Shown one piece after another: positions 1-5,835 of a stretch of 11,451 bases of DNA. The notes beneath the pieces were generated by a model, which saw only the letters and a program-made list of their open reading frames with translations, did not search any database and was not told where the DNA came from. The DNA is taken from assembly GCA_030754475.1 (NCBI GenBank), contig JASMAE010000254.1, positions 1 to 11,451 of the forward strand. The letters are read 5' to 3'. The position numbers were made by a program, and so were the translations under genes. Position 1 is the first letter of the stretch. The number at the start of each line of letters is the position of its first letter. The DNA comes from Rhodospirillales bacterium. GTDB taxonomy: Bacteria; Pseudomonadota; Alphaproteobacteria; Rhodospirillales; JASLLV01.

Positions 1-1199
1 CGGTTGTAACCCCACTGGTAATCGGACGGAGCATAGTCCGAAGGTCCGCTCGCCCAGGCGCCCGAACAGGTGGCGTGGGAACCCATGACATATGGCTCGG
101 ACGTGGTCAGCTCGGGATTGATATGTTTGGGATCGATATTCTGCGATGCCCAGACGACGGCCTGCCCTATGGTCATACCCAAAAAATTCTCCCAGCCGAC
201 TTGCTCCTTATGTGGGTCCTGGAAGGCTTCTTTCGTCACCATGCGAATGGGGCCCCTACCGGCTTTCACTTCCTCAAGAAAAGCGTGGTTACGCAGGCAA
301 GTCGGCACCGGCTGCCGATCAATGTAATCCCCGACCAATTCCTTGGTATTTTCGTACCATGTGGGCTCGTAGTTATCCCCATATGCATTTTCGGTGTAAG
401 TCTTAAGATGCAGGAAGTAAGCACCGACTGGACCATAGCCGTCCTTGAATCGGGTAAGGACGATTCGGTTCTCCATCTGCGTCATCTTGGCCCCGGCGAG
501 GATCGGCAACGCATAGGCAGAGGCGCTGCTCCATGGGGCATACCAGGTTCGTCCCATGCCTTCACCCACCGCGCGGGGCTTGAAGATGTGCGACGCACCA
601 CCGGCGGAGACGATGACGGCCTTTGAGCGGAAGACGTAGAAATCCCCATTACGGACGTTGAAACCGACCGCCCCGGCGGCCCGGTTGGGCTTCGTCTTGT
701 CCATCAGCAGATGCGTCACCATGATCCGGTTGTAGACTTTGGTGGCGGCTTTGCGCGCGGCCTCGGCGACGATCGGCTTGTAGCTTTCGCCGTGAATCAT
801 GATCTGCCATTTGCCTTCGCGCAGATACCGACCGGTTTCCGGGTCCTTCATCATGGGGAGGCCCCACTCCTCGAACAGGTGTACCGAGGAATCGACATGC
901 CGAGCGACGTCGTAGCCCAGATCCTCGCGCACCAGTCCCATGAGGTCGTTCCGGGCGTAGCGGACATGGTCCTCGGGCTGGTTCTCGTCCCACTGCATGC
1001 CCATGTAGCAGTTGATCGCATACAGGCCTTGCGCAACGGCGCCGCTGCGCTCGATGTTCGCCTTCTCGACGCAGACAACCTTTAGATCACGCCCCCAGAA
1101 CCTGGATTCGTACGTGGCCCCGCAGCCAGCCATGCCGCCGCCGATGACGAGGATATCCGAATCCACAAAAATCGTTTTCCTGCGCGCGAACAGACCCAT
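1..1199 (-). CDS. aprA: Adenylylsulfate (APS) reductase alpha subunit, partial (3' end outside window)
   Basis: This is the FAD-binding catalytic subunit of dissimilatory APS reductase, which interconverts APS and sulfite plus AMP in the cytoplasm. In sulfur oxidisers it is thought to run in the sulfite-oxidising direction. The window holds the first 399 codons; the family is usually somewhat over 600 residues, so roughly the last third is missing. Visible are the N-terminal dinucleotide fold GGGMAGCG (residues 20-27), the flavin/substrate region LYAINCYMG (59-67), the conserved RFKDGYGPVGA (250-260) and MGSHATCSG (372-380). From memory, the His of the last motif (H375) corresponds to an active-site His of the Archaeoglobus enzyme. 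The ATG at 1199 overlaps the aprB stop as TAATG, which implies translational coupling. No frameshift is seen. Base composition is lower in GC than in the genes after 3300. Family identity is very secure; reaction direction is inferred from the neighbouring aprM. Confidence 0.97.
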   Translation of the reverse strand, partial: MGLFARRKTIFVDSDILVIGGGMAGCGATYESRFWGRDLKVVCVEKANIERSGAVAQGLYAINCYMGMQWDENQPEDHVRYARNDLMGLVREDLGYDVARHVDSSVHLFEEWGLPMMKDPETGRYLREGKWQIMIHGESYKPIVAEAARKAATKVYNRIMVTHLLMDKTKPNRAAGAVGFNVRNGDFYVFRSKAVIVSAGGASHIFKPRAVGEGMGRTWYAPWSSASAYALPILAGAKMTQMENRIVLTRFKDGYGPVGAYFLHLKTYTENAYGDNYEPTWYENTKELVGDYIDRQPVPTCLRNHAFLEEVKAGRGPIRMVTKEAFQDPHKEQVGWENFLGMTIGQAVVWASQNIDPKHINPELTTSEPYVMGSHATCSGAWASGPSDYAPSDYQWGYN

Positions 1200-1660
1200 T
1201 AGACCACTCCCTGCTTAAGTTGATCCGGAGTCAACGCGGGCAACTTATCGATGTTGAGGCCGTCCGGTTCGTGGGCGAGTTCCTGGGATTTCATCGCTAC
1301 CTGGCTGGGCGCGTCGTAATCAGCCGGTGATTTGATCGATCCCCATGGCGTGGTCCGGATCGGGGAAACAAAATCCTTTTCGTGGCCGTCCCGGAACTCG
1401 ATCTTCCATGAAATGGTACCCTTCGCCTCTTCCCGAAGCACCCTGACGCTGTGGCCCAAGGGGGCGAAGTCGGCATAACCGCGTACGTCGATCGCGTGTT
1501 GCGGACACGACTTCACACAGGAGTAGCACTCCCAGCACATATTGGGCTCGATGTTATAGGCGCGCCGGTAAGTGGTATCGATGTGCATGATGTCGGACGG
1601 GCAGATATCGACGCAATGTCCGCAGCCGTCGCAACGAGTCATGTAAACAAATGTCGGCAT
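1199..1660 (-). CDS. aprB: Adenylylsulfate (APS) reductase beta subunit, two [4Fe-4S] ferredoxin
   Basis: This is the iron-sulfur subunit that passes electrons between the AprA flavin and the electron acceptor. The 153-residue protein has an N-terminal ferredoxin domain with CDGCGHCVDICP (Cys 10, 13, 16, 20) and CWECYSCVKSCP (Cys 42, 45, 48, 52), enough for two [4Fe-4S] clusters. Trp43, between the first two cysteines of the second motif, matches the tryptophan known to sit on the electron path to FAD. The C-terminal part (about 60-153) is the beta-strand region and tail that wraps AprA. The CDGCGHC spacing is that of the aprM-linked sulfur-oxidiser type, not the CDGCK...AC spacing of sulfate reducers (from memory). 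The ATG at 1660 has GAGGAA and GGGA just upstream. The gene lies 43 bases after aprM and overlaps aprA by one base. Confidence 0.97.
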   Translation of the reverse strand: MPTFVYMTRCDGCGHCVDICPSDIMHIDTTYRRAYNIEPNMCWECYSCVKSCPQHAIDVRGYADFAPLGHSVRVLREEAKGTISWKIEFRDGHEKDFVSPIRTTPWGSIKSPADYDAPSQVAMKSQELAHEPDGLNIDKLPALTPDQLKQGVV

Positions 1661-1703
1661 GATGTCCCGTTATTTCCTCTATCGAAGACCAAAGATTGTC
1701 CGA

Positions 1704-2489
1704 TTAATAATGTCGGGTCTGCTGGTCGGTGCTGCCGAATATTTCGGGTTTGTCGGTTGGTTTCGGCAGGTTGCTCCTCGAACCGTTCGCTTCGGCCACC
1801 CTTTTCTCGAAGGCCGCCGCAGGCTTGAAGAACATATGTGCGAACTTGGACCACGGAACGGATCCGAACAGCACCGTCGTCGCGATCAGGTACAAACCGA
1901 GGAACACGTTTGTCCACGAGCTGTCCGTCGCCTGCAACGTGGCCCAGATCAGGCCTAGTGTCACGCTCGCGAGAAGCGAGAGGATGAACAGATCAGCACG
2001 CACAATGCGGAACGGTGAATTGCCCTCGGCGGCAACGTCGACCCGAATAAAGAACCAGAACCAGTAACCGCCAAGGCAAACCGTCAGGGCCCCGATGTAC
2101 CACAGTTGCGGCAGGATGGCGGGCGTGGGCGTGGCGGGCGTCGGGTACCAGATCACCATGATGGCGGTGGTAATCGCGTAGGCCAGGAAACCGTACATTG
2201 TCAGGAGGTGGGCGATTCTGCGCTGCGCGCTGCAGAATTCACCGGATGTCAGGCCGTCCACGACAGCGGTCTGGATCGCCAGGGACACCATTTCCCCGCC
2301 ACTGACTTGCTGCGTACCCTTATTCTTTGCATTCCGCCAATTGTCGATGAAGTACTTGGCACTCTTCTTATGCCAGACATCGAACAGCGTGCCGCCCGCG
2401 ACCATGAGTATCATGAAGGCGATGTACGTCTGCATGACAGTGGGCGGTATGGACGCCGAAAGCTCGGCGAAGGGATTGCTGGTGAACAT
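1704..2489 (-). CDS. aprM: AprM, putative membrane partner of APS reductase
   Basis: This integral membrane protein of 261 residues is encoded directly upstream of aprB, the position and size of AprM in sulfur oxidisers that lack QmoABC. Its proposed role is to anchor AprBA and hand electrons to the quinone pool; this is not proven. Five hydrophobic segments are visible, near residues 20-39, 94-115, 128-149, 166-186 and 194-213. The last loop and tail are hydrophilic. H94, in RRIAHLLTMYGF at the start of segment two, and H218, in PWSKFAHMFF after segment five, sit like haem ligands of NarI/DsrM-type cytochromes b. The ATG at 2489 is preferred over the adjoining in-frame TTG at 2492 because it is a standard start, with GGGG about eight bases upstream. 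The stop TAA lies 43 bases before aprB. Composition matches aprB and aprA, so the three probably arrived and are transcribed together. Confidence 0.88.
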   Translation of the reverse strand: MFTSNPFAELSASIPPTVMQTYIAFMILMVAGGTLFDVWHKKSAKYFIDNWRNAKNKGTQQVSGGEMVSLAIQTAVVDGLTSGEFCSAQRRIAHLLTMYGFLAYAITTAIMVIWYPTPATPTPAILPQLWYIGALTVCLGGYWFWFFIRVDVAAEGNSPFRIVRADLFILSLLASVTLGLIWATLQATDSSWTNVFLGLYLIATTVLFGSVPWSKFAHMFFKPAAAFEKRVAEANGSRSNLPKPTDKPEIFGSTDQQTRHY

Positions 2490-2573
2490 CAATTTACCCC
2501 AATGTCAGCCAGTTATCGTCAAAGCAAAGGACCGATGGCATGGCTGCGCCGAAATACCCCGCCCTCACCCGCG

Positions 2574-2668
2574 GCACGCCGGGCGCTCGAGCGCCTGAGC
2601 GCCTGAGCGCCTGAGCGCCTGAGCGCCTTGCAACCGTCGCACTTGTCGGAATTGACGTAAGTCGGCAA
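2574..2668 (-). pseudogene. Relic of the 5' end of a second aprB, split by an 8-bp repeat expansion
   Basis: Reading the minus strand from the TTG at 2668 gives MPTYVNSDKCDGCKAL, a close match to the N-terminus of AprB of the sulfate-reducer / Qmo-linked type. The frame is then lost in four perfect 8-bp repeats. If those 32 bases are removed in thought, the reading continues ERPAC, reproducing the K-A-L-[DE]-[KR]-x-A-C spacing of that AprB type, before a stop at 2567-2565. As it stands, the TTG frame runs on with no AprB similarity to a stop at 2519, giving 49 residues. AGGGA lies eight bases before the TTG, so the old ribosome binding site seems to survive. The intact aprB 1 kb downstream has CDGCGHC instead, so this is not a simple duplicate of it. 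The match is short (about 21 residues) but correctly placed, framed and spaced. A short leader peptide is the main alternative. Confidence 0.65.
2591..2628. repeat. 8-bp tandem repeat, four perfect copies plus six bases
   Basis: The unit gcgcctga is repeated perfectly at 2591-2598, 2599-2606, 2607-2614 and 2615-2622, followed by gcgcct. A degenerate copy (gcgctcga) lies at 2583-2590. The array interrupts the aprB relic and lies about 100 bases upstream of aprM. The unit is not a multiple of three, so copy-number change by slippage would shift any frame crossing it and alter spacing upstream of the apr operon. Confidence 0.97.
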
Positions 2669-2770
2669 GACCAGCTTCCCTGCTTTTCGTCGGACGGCGC
2701 CCGCGCGGCACCGCCCGGAGCGTCGGCCAGTTCGCTGGCTTCGTTGCGCCTAGGACTAATGCCGATCCCG

Positions 2771-2802
2771 AGGCGCTGTCAATGCGCTGTCAATGCGCTG
2801 TC
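2771..2802. repeat. 11-bp tandem duplication with a degenerate third copy
   Basis: aatgcgctgtc occurs at 2781-2791 and again at 2792-2802, preceded by the related aggcgctgtc at 2771-2780. It looks like local slippage duplication. No function is suggested. Confidence 0.9.
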
Positions 2803-2897
2803 GTCGCGCGGCGCGCGGGATCGGGCCGGCCCGCACTCCGTCCCGGCGTCCCTTGGAATCCTATGCTTCGGGCGGTTAGGAGCGGGCGCGGGTTGAT

Positions 2898-2911
2898 TCC
2901 ATTTAAGTGGA
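2898..2911. promoter_or_regulatory. Imperfect palindrome TCCAtTTAAgTGGA, possible operator or dispersed repeat
   Basis: The 14-base sequence tccatttaagtgga is symmetric except at two paired positions and stands out as AT-rich in GC-rich surroundings. It could be a regulator binding site. It could equally be part of a dispersed intergenic repeat: the minus-strand frame through it reads HHPLKWNQPAPA, text I associate from memory with recurrent non-coding segments in alphaproteobacteria. Neither idea is verified. Confidence 0.3.
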
Positions 2912-3002
2912 TGATGCGTTAGGCGTTCAGCGGCGCGGATCGGGACGGACGTAGCGCGCCAAATCGCCTATCCCGTCTTGGACGAATGTTAATTCGTACC
3001 CG

Positions 3003-3116
3003 TCACAGAGCGATTCCCAAGACGACCATCAGGCCCGCAAACGCCAAGACGGGCGCAAACAGCGGAATCAGGCCCTCGCATACGGACGAGACGCGGAAGA
3101 AGACATTTTCTCGCAT
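3003..3116 (-). CDS. Candidate 37-residue single-pass membrane protein
   Basis: This small frame begins at ATG 3116 and ends at TGA 3003-3005. The first 14 residues are polar or mixed (MRENVFFRVSSVCE) and the rest is one hydrophobic stretch (about 15-37, ending GLMVVLGIAL) long enough to span the membrane up to the C-terminus. AAGGGTGG lies about four bases upstream of the ATG as a possible ribosome binding site. Most third codon positions are G or C, as expected for this genome. It lies alone in the intergenic region, on the same strand as aprM and about 510 bases upstream of it. I do not recognise a family. Chance open frames of this length are common, so the case rests on the binding site, the helix and codon use. 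Confidence 0.4.
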   Translation of the reverse strand: MRENVFFRVSSVCEGLIPLFAPVLAFAGLMVVLGIAL

Positions 3117-3238
3117 CAACCCACCCTTCGGTTACGACGCCGCCGGGACCCGTTCGGCCCCCGAATGCGGCGGTTCCAACCATGGCGGAAACCTATGGAC
3201 ACGGCCGAGGGTGCGCCAATCAAAACCGTTAAAGATAT

Positions 3239-3260
3239 CGTGATCGGATCGTGATCGGAT
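3239..3260. repeat. 11-bp perfect tandem duplication
   Basis: cgtgatcggat occurs at 3239-3249 and 3250-3260, back to back, just upstream of the Sel1-repeat gene. It might be a duplicated regulator half-site or simple slippage. Confidence 0.95.
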
Positions 3261-3275
3261 AGGCCCGCCCCGGCA

Positions 3276-3284
3276 TGTTACGAT
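3276..3284 (+). promoter_or_regulatory. Possible extended -10 element for the Sel1-repeat gene
   Basis: tgttacgat fits TGn-TACGAT, an extended -10 element, and is centred about 11 bases before the ATG at 3292. Transcription would then start at or next to the start codon, giving a leaderless mRNA. That agrees with the lack of a recognisable ribosome binding site. No good -35 hexamer is present at the expected spacing. Confidence 0.25.
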
Positions 3285-3291
3285 CGCGATC

Positions 3292-3783
3292 ATGCGCGGC
3301 ATCGGCCGGATCACGACGCGGGCGCTCGGCGCAGTCCTCATCGCCTTGGCGGTGGCAGGACCCGCGTTCGCCGACGACCTCGGCGACGGCGTCGAAGCGT
3401 TCGACGGCGGCGATTACGCGGAAGCGCTCGCCGCTTGGACGCGCGCTTCGGATGCTGGAAACACCCGGGCCATGAGCGCGATCGCCAACCTCTACCGCCA
3501 AGGACTCGGCGTTCGCGCCGATCCGGCCCGCGCCACGGCCTGGTACCGCCGCGCCGCTGAGCGCGGCGACGCGGTCGCACAGCTCAACCTCGGAGACATG
3601 TACGCGGGCGGCACCAGCGTTCCCCGGGACCTGGTGGCGGCTTACGTGTGGCTCGGCCTCGCTGCCGGCCAAGGCCACGCCTGGGCGGCGGAGCGCCGGG
3701 ACGAGATTGGCCGCGCGCTCACCACCGACGATCGCGCCCGCGCCGAGGTGCGCATTCGCGCCTGGCGGGCGAAGACGGACTGA
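3292..3783 (+). CDS. Secreted Sel1-repeat (TPR-like) protein
   Basis: The 163-residue protein starts with a signal peptide: basic residues in the first ten, a hydrophobic core at about 11-23, and a likely signal peptidase I cut after AFA (residue 27). The mature part is made of Sel1-like helical repeats. The first runs about 42-77 (YAEALAAWTRASDAGN, then a YRQGLGV turn), the second about 78-113 (ARATAWYRRAAERGDAVAQ, LGDMYAGG), and a third, shorter one starts near 114 (AAYVWLGLAAGQGHAWA). A charged helix ends the protein. Such repeats mediate protein-protein contacts, often in the periplasm or cell envelope, so a scaffold role is inferred and no enzymatic motif is seen. The start is fixed by the signal peptide. 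It stands alone: aprM diverges upstream, and a putative promoter separates it from the next gene. Confidence 0.85.
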   Translation: MRGIGRITTRALGAVLIALAVAGPAFADDLGDGVEAFDGGDYAEALAAWTRASDAGNTRAMSAIANLYRQGLGVRADPARATAWYRRAAERGDAVAQLNLGDMYAGGTSVPRDLVAAYVWLGLAAGQGHAWAAERRDEIGRALTTDDRARAEVRIRAWRAKTD

Positions 3784-3937
3784 CAGCGCGGGCCCGAAAG
3801 AAACGGGTGGACGCACTCGGCCATTACCACGCCCACGGCGAGGCACCGTAGAGGGGTGCGTTGACGGCGCGCTTCGGCACCTTCTTCGAAGGCGCGTGAT
3901 CCGCGGCCGGCGGCGCGGGCCGCGCCGGTTGCCGCGG

Positions 3938-3967
3938 TTGCCGCGCTTGCGCGACGGGCGCTATAGT
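3938..3967 (+). promoter_or_regulatory. Putative sigma-70-like promoter for the GGT-like gene
   Basis: ttgccg (3938-3943) and tatagt (3962-3967) are separated by 18 bases and lie about 50 bases before the ATG at 4017. The -10 hexamer is a clear AT island in a GC-rich stretch. This would drive the two plus-strand genes at 4017-6807. The 233-base gap it lies in shows nothing else except a minus-strand open frame without a start codon (3973 down to 3824). Confidence 0.45.
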
Positions 3968-4016
3968 CGCTGCTTATCCCCGTTCCCCCATTCCGTTCAG
4001 CCTTGCGGAGACGCCC

Positions 4017-5792
4017 ATGGCCGCGTTCACGACCCGCCCGGAAATCCTCGGCACCTTCGGCGTCGTCGCCTCCACCCATTGGCTGGCGACGGCGAGCGGC
4101 ATGGCCATCCTCGAGGCGGGCGGAAACGCCTTCGACGCGGCGTGCGCGACGGGCTTCGCGCTGCAGGTGGTGGAGCCGCACATGTGCGGCCTTGGCGGTG
4201 ACGCGCCGATCATCCTGGCGGCCGCCGGCGGCGACGGCCCCGAGGTGATCTGCGGCCAGGGTCCCGCCCCGGCGGCGGCGACGCTCGAGGCCTACCGGGC
4301 GCTCGGCATCGACCTCATCCCCGGAAACGGGCTTCTGGCCGCGGTCGTTCCAGGCGCGTTCGACGCCTGGCTGCTGATGCTCGAGCGCTACGGGACCATG
4401 ACGCTGGGCGACGTGCTGGCGCCGGCGATCGGATTCGCCCGCGACGGCCACCCCATCCACCCCCGCGTGGTCGACACCATCGCCGGCGTGCAACCGTTGT
4501 TCGAGAACGCGTGGCCGACGTCCGCCGCGGTCTATCTTCCCGGCGGCCGCCCGCCGCGCCCGGAAAGCCTGTTCCGCAACCCTGTGCTCGCCGAGACCTA
4601 TTTGCGCCTCGTTGCCGAGGAGACGGCCGCAGGCGGCCCCCGCGAAGCCGGGATCGCCGCCGCCCGGCGCGCCTTCTATGGGGGGTTCGTCACCGAGGCC
4701 GTCGATCGCTTCTGCCGCGAGACCGAGGTTCTGGACGCCACCGGCGAGCGCCATCGCGGATTCCTCACGGCCGACGACATGGCCCGTTGGCGGGCCACGA
4801 TCGAGGCGCCCGTCACCTACGACTATCACGGCCTCACTGTGTGCAAGACCGGCCCCTGGGGCCAAGGTCCCGTCTTCTTGCAGCAGCTCGCGCTTCTGAA
4901 GGGGTTCGATCTTTCCGGTATGTCGGCCGGCGATCCCGAATTCGTCCACACGGTGGTCGAATGCTCCAAGCTGGCCTACGCCGACCGCGAGGCGTACTAC
5001 GGCGATCCGGATTTCGTCGAGGTACCGCTCGCTACCCTGTTGAGCGACGCCTACAACGACGCCAGGCGCGCGCGCGTCGGCGAGGAGGCCTCGCTCGAGC
5101 TTGTCCCCGGCGCGGTGCCGGGGTTCGAGCCCCGAATCGTCCGGCCGGCACCGCCCGCGATTACCGCGGGCGCGCTTGGCGTCGGCGAGCCCACGGTCGC
5201 GGGACCGCCAGCCGGCGACACCGTCCACTTCGACATCGTCGACCGCCACGGCAACTTCGTCTCGGCGACGCCAAGCGGCGGCTGGCTGCAAAGTTCGCCG
5301 GTAATTCCCGAGCTCGGTTTCTGTCTGCCGACCCGGGCGCAGATGTTTTGGATCGAGGACGGGGTTCCGTCGAGCCTGGCTCCGGGTAAGAGACCGAGGA
5401 CCACGTTGACGCCTTCACTCGCGTTGCGCGACGGCAAGCCCTTTATGGCCTTCGGAACCCCCGGCGGCGATCAGCAGGACCAGTGGTCCTTGCACTTCTT
5501 CCTTCGCCACCTTCACTTCGGGATGAACCTGCAGGAAGCGATCGACGCGCCGAGCTTTCACTCAGAGCATTTCCCGAGCTCGTTCTACCCGCGCCAGGCG
5601 AATCCCGGCCGCCTTGTCATGGAGGGCCGGTTTTCGTCGGCGACGCTGGCCGAACTCGAACGCCGGGGACACAAAATCGAGCTCGCCGACGACTGGAGCG
5701 AGGGCCGCATGACGGCCGCGGTCAAGGACGGGGAGATCCTCAGGGCCGCCGCAAACGCCCGCCAGATGCAGAACTACGCGATCGGGCGATGA
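4017..5792 (+). CDS. Gamma-glutamyltransferase-family Ntn hydrolase, cytoplasmic, divergent substrate pocket
   Basis: The 591-residue protein has the gamma-glutamyltranspeptidase fold, in which a precursor self-cleaves before a threonine that becomes the N-terminal nucleophile. The predicted nucleophile is Thr402 in GDTVHFDIVDRHGN, aligned to the TTHxSVVD site. The N-terminal GGNAFDAA (35-42) and MCGLGGDAP (56-64), the KRPRTTLTPSLAL segment (458-470) and the oxyanion loop TPGGDQQDQ (481-489) are present. Unlike classical GGT, no signal peptide is seen, so it should be cytoplasmic. The alpha-carboxylate-binding Arg expected before the APA segment near residue 83 appears replaced (ICGQGPAPA), and the NNQMDD Asp by RAQMFW. 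This fits the YwrD-like side of the family, so gamma-glutamyl amide hydrolysis is plausible but not assured. GGAG at 4007-4010 supports the start. The ureohydrolase gene follows after 43 bases. Confidence 0.88.
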   Translation: MAAFTTRPEILGTFGVVASTHWLATASGMAILEAGGNAFDAACATGFALQVVEPHMCGLGGDAPIILAAAGGDGPEVICGQGPAPAAATLEAYRALGIDLIPGNGLLAAVVPGAFDAWLLMLERYGTMTLGDVLAPAIGFARDGHPIHPRVVDTIAGVQPLFENAWPTSAAVYLPGGRPPRPESLFRNPVLAETYLRLVAEETAAGGPREAGIAAARRAFYGGFVTEAVDRFCRETEVLDATGERHRGFLTADDMARWRATIEAPVTYDYHGLTVCKTGPWGQGPVFLQQLALLKGFDLSGMSAGDPEFVHTVVECSKLAYADREAYYGDPDFVEVPLATLLSDAYNDARRARVGEEASLELVPGAVPGFEPRIVRPAPPAITAGALGVGEPTVAGPPAGDTVHFDIVDRHGNFVSATPSGGWLQSSPVIPELGFCLPTRAQMFWIEDGVPSSLAPGKRPRTTLTPSLALRDGKPFMAFGTPGGDQQDQWSLHFFLRHLHFGMNLQEAIDAPSFHSEHFPSSFYPRQANPGRLVMEGRFSSATLAELERRGHKIELADDWSEGRMTAAVKDGEILRAAANARQMQNYAIGR

Positions 5793-5835
5793 GCCGGCGG
5801 CGCGCGCGCGTTCGCGCGTCCCGAAAAGGGGGCTG

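Larger units (their letters stand above)
2490..3291. other. About 800-base intergenic region between divergent aprM and the Sel1-repeat gene
   Basis: No intact long gene is supported here. It holds, in order, the upstream region of aprM, the aprB relic with its 8-bp repeats, an 11-bp tandem duplication, a GC-rich tract with the perfect palindrome cgggccggcccg (2822-2833), an AT-centred imperfect palindrome, a candidate small membrane ORF and a second 11-bp duplication. I could not find a convincing -35/-10 pair for the apr operon. A TTGACG at 2523-2518 and TAAATT just before aprM are spaced too far apart (20 bases). An open frame without a start codon (3028 down to 2927, minus strand) reads like protein and may be another relic. 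Confidence 0.6.

Noticed and set aside
75..626. Plus-strand 183-codon frame opposite aprA
   Set aside because: Antisense to a clear AprA reading and without any motif.
2518..2523. TTGACG on the minus strand as a -35 for aprM
   Set aside because: The only -10-like hexamer (TAAATT) is 20 bases away and touches the start codon, so spacing and position are wrong.
2986..3243. Plus-strand 85-codon frame in the aprM/Sel1 intergenic region
   Set aside because: No ribosome binding site, low-complexity basic composition and no recognisable fold; the opposite-strand 37-residue frame is more gene-like.
3642..5291. Minus-strand open frame of 549 codons opposite the GGT-like gene
   Set aside because: It lies antisense to a gene with clear family motifs, is very rich in Arg, Gly and Ala with no recognisable domain, and is a typical shadow of GC-rich codon use.
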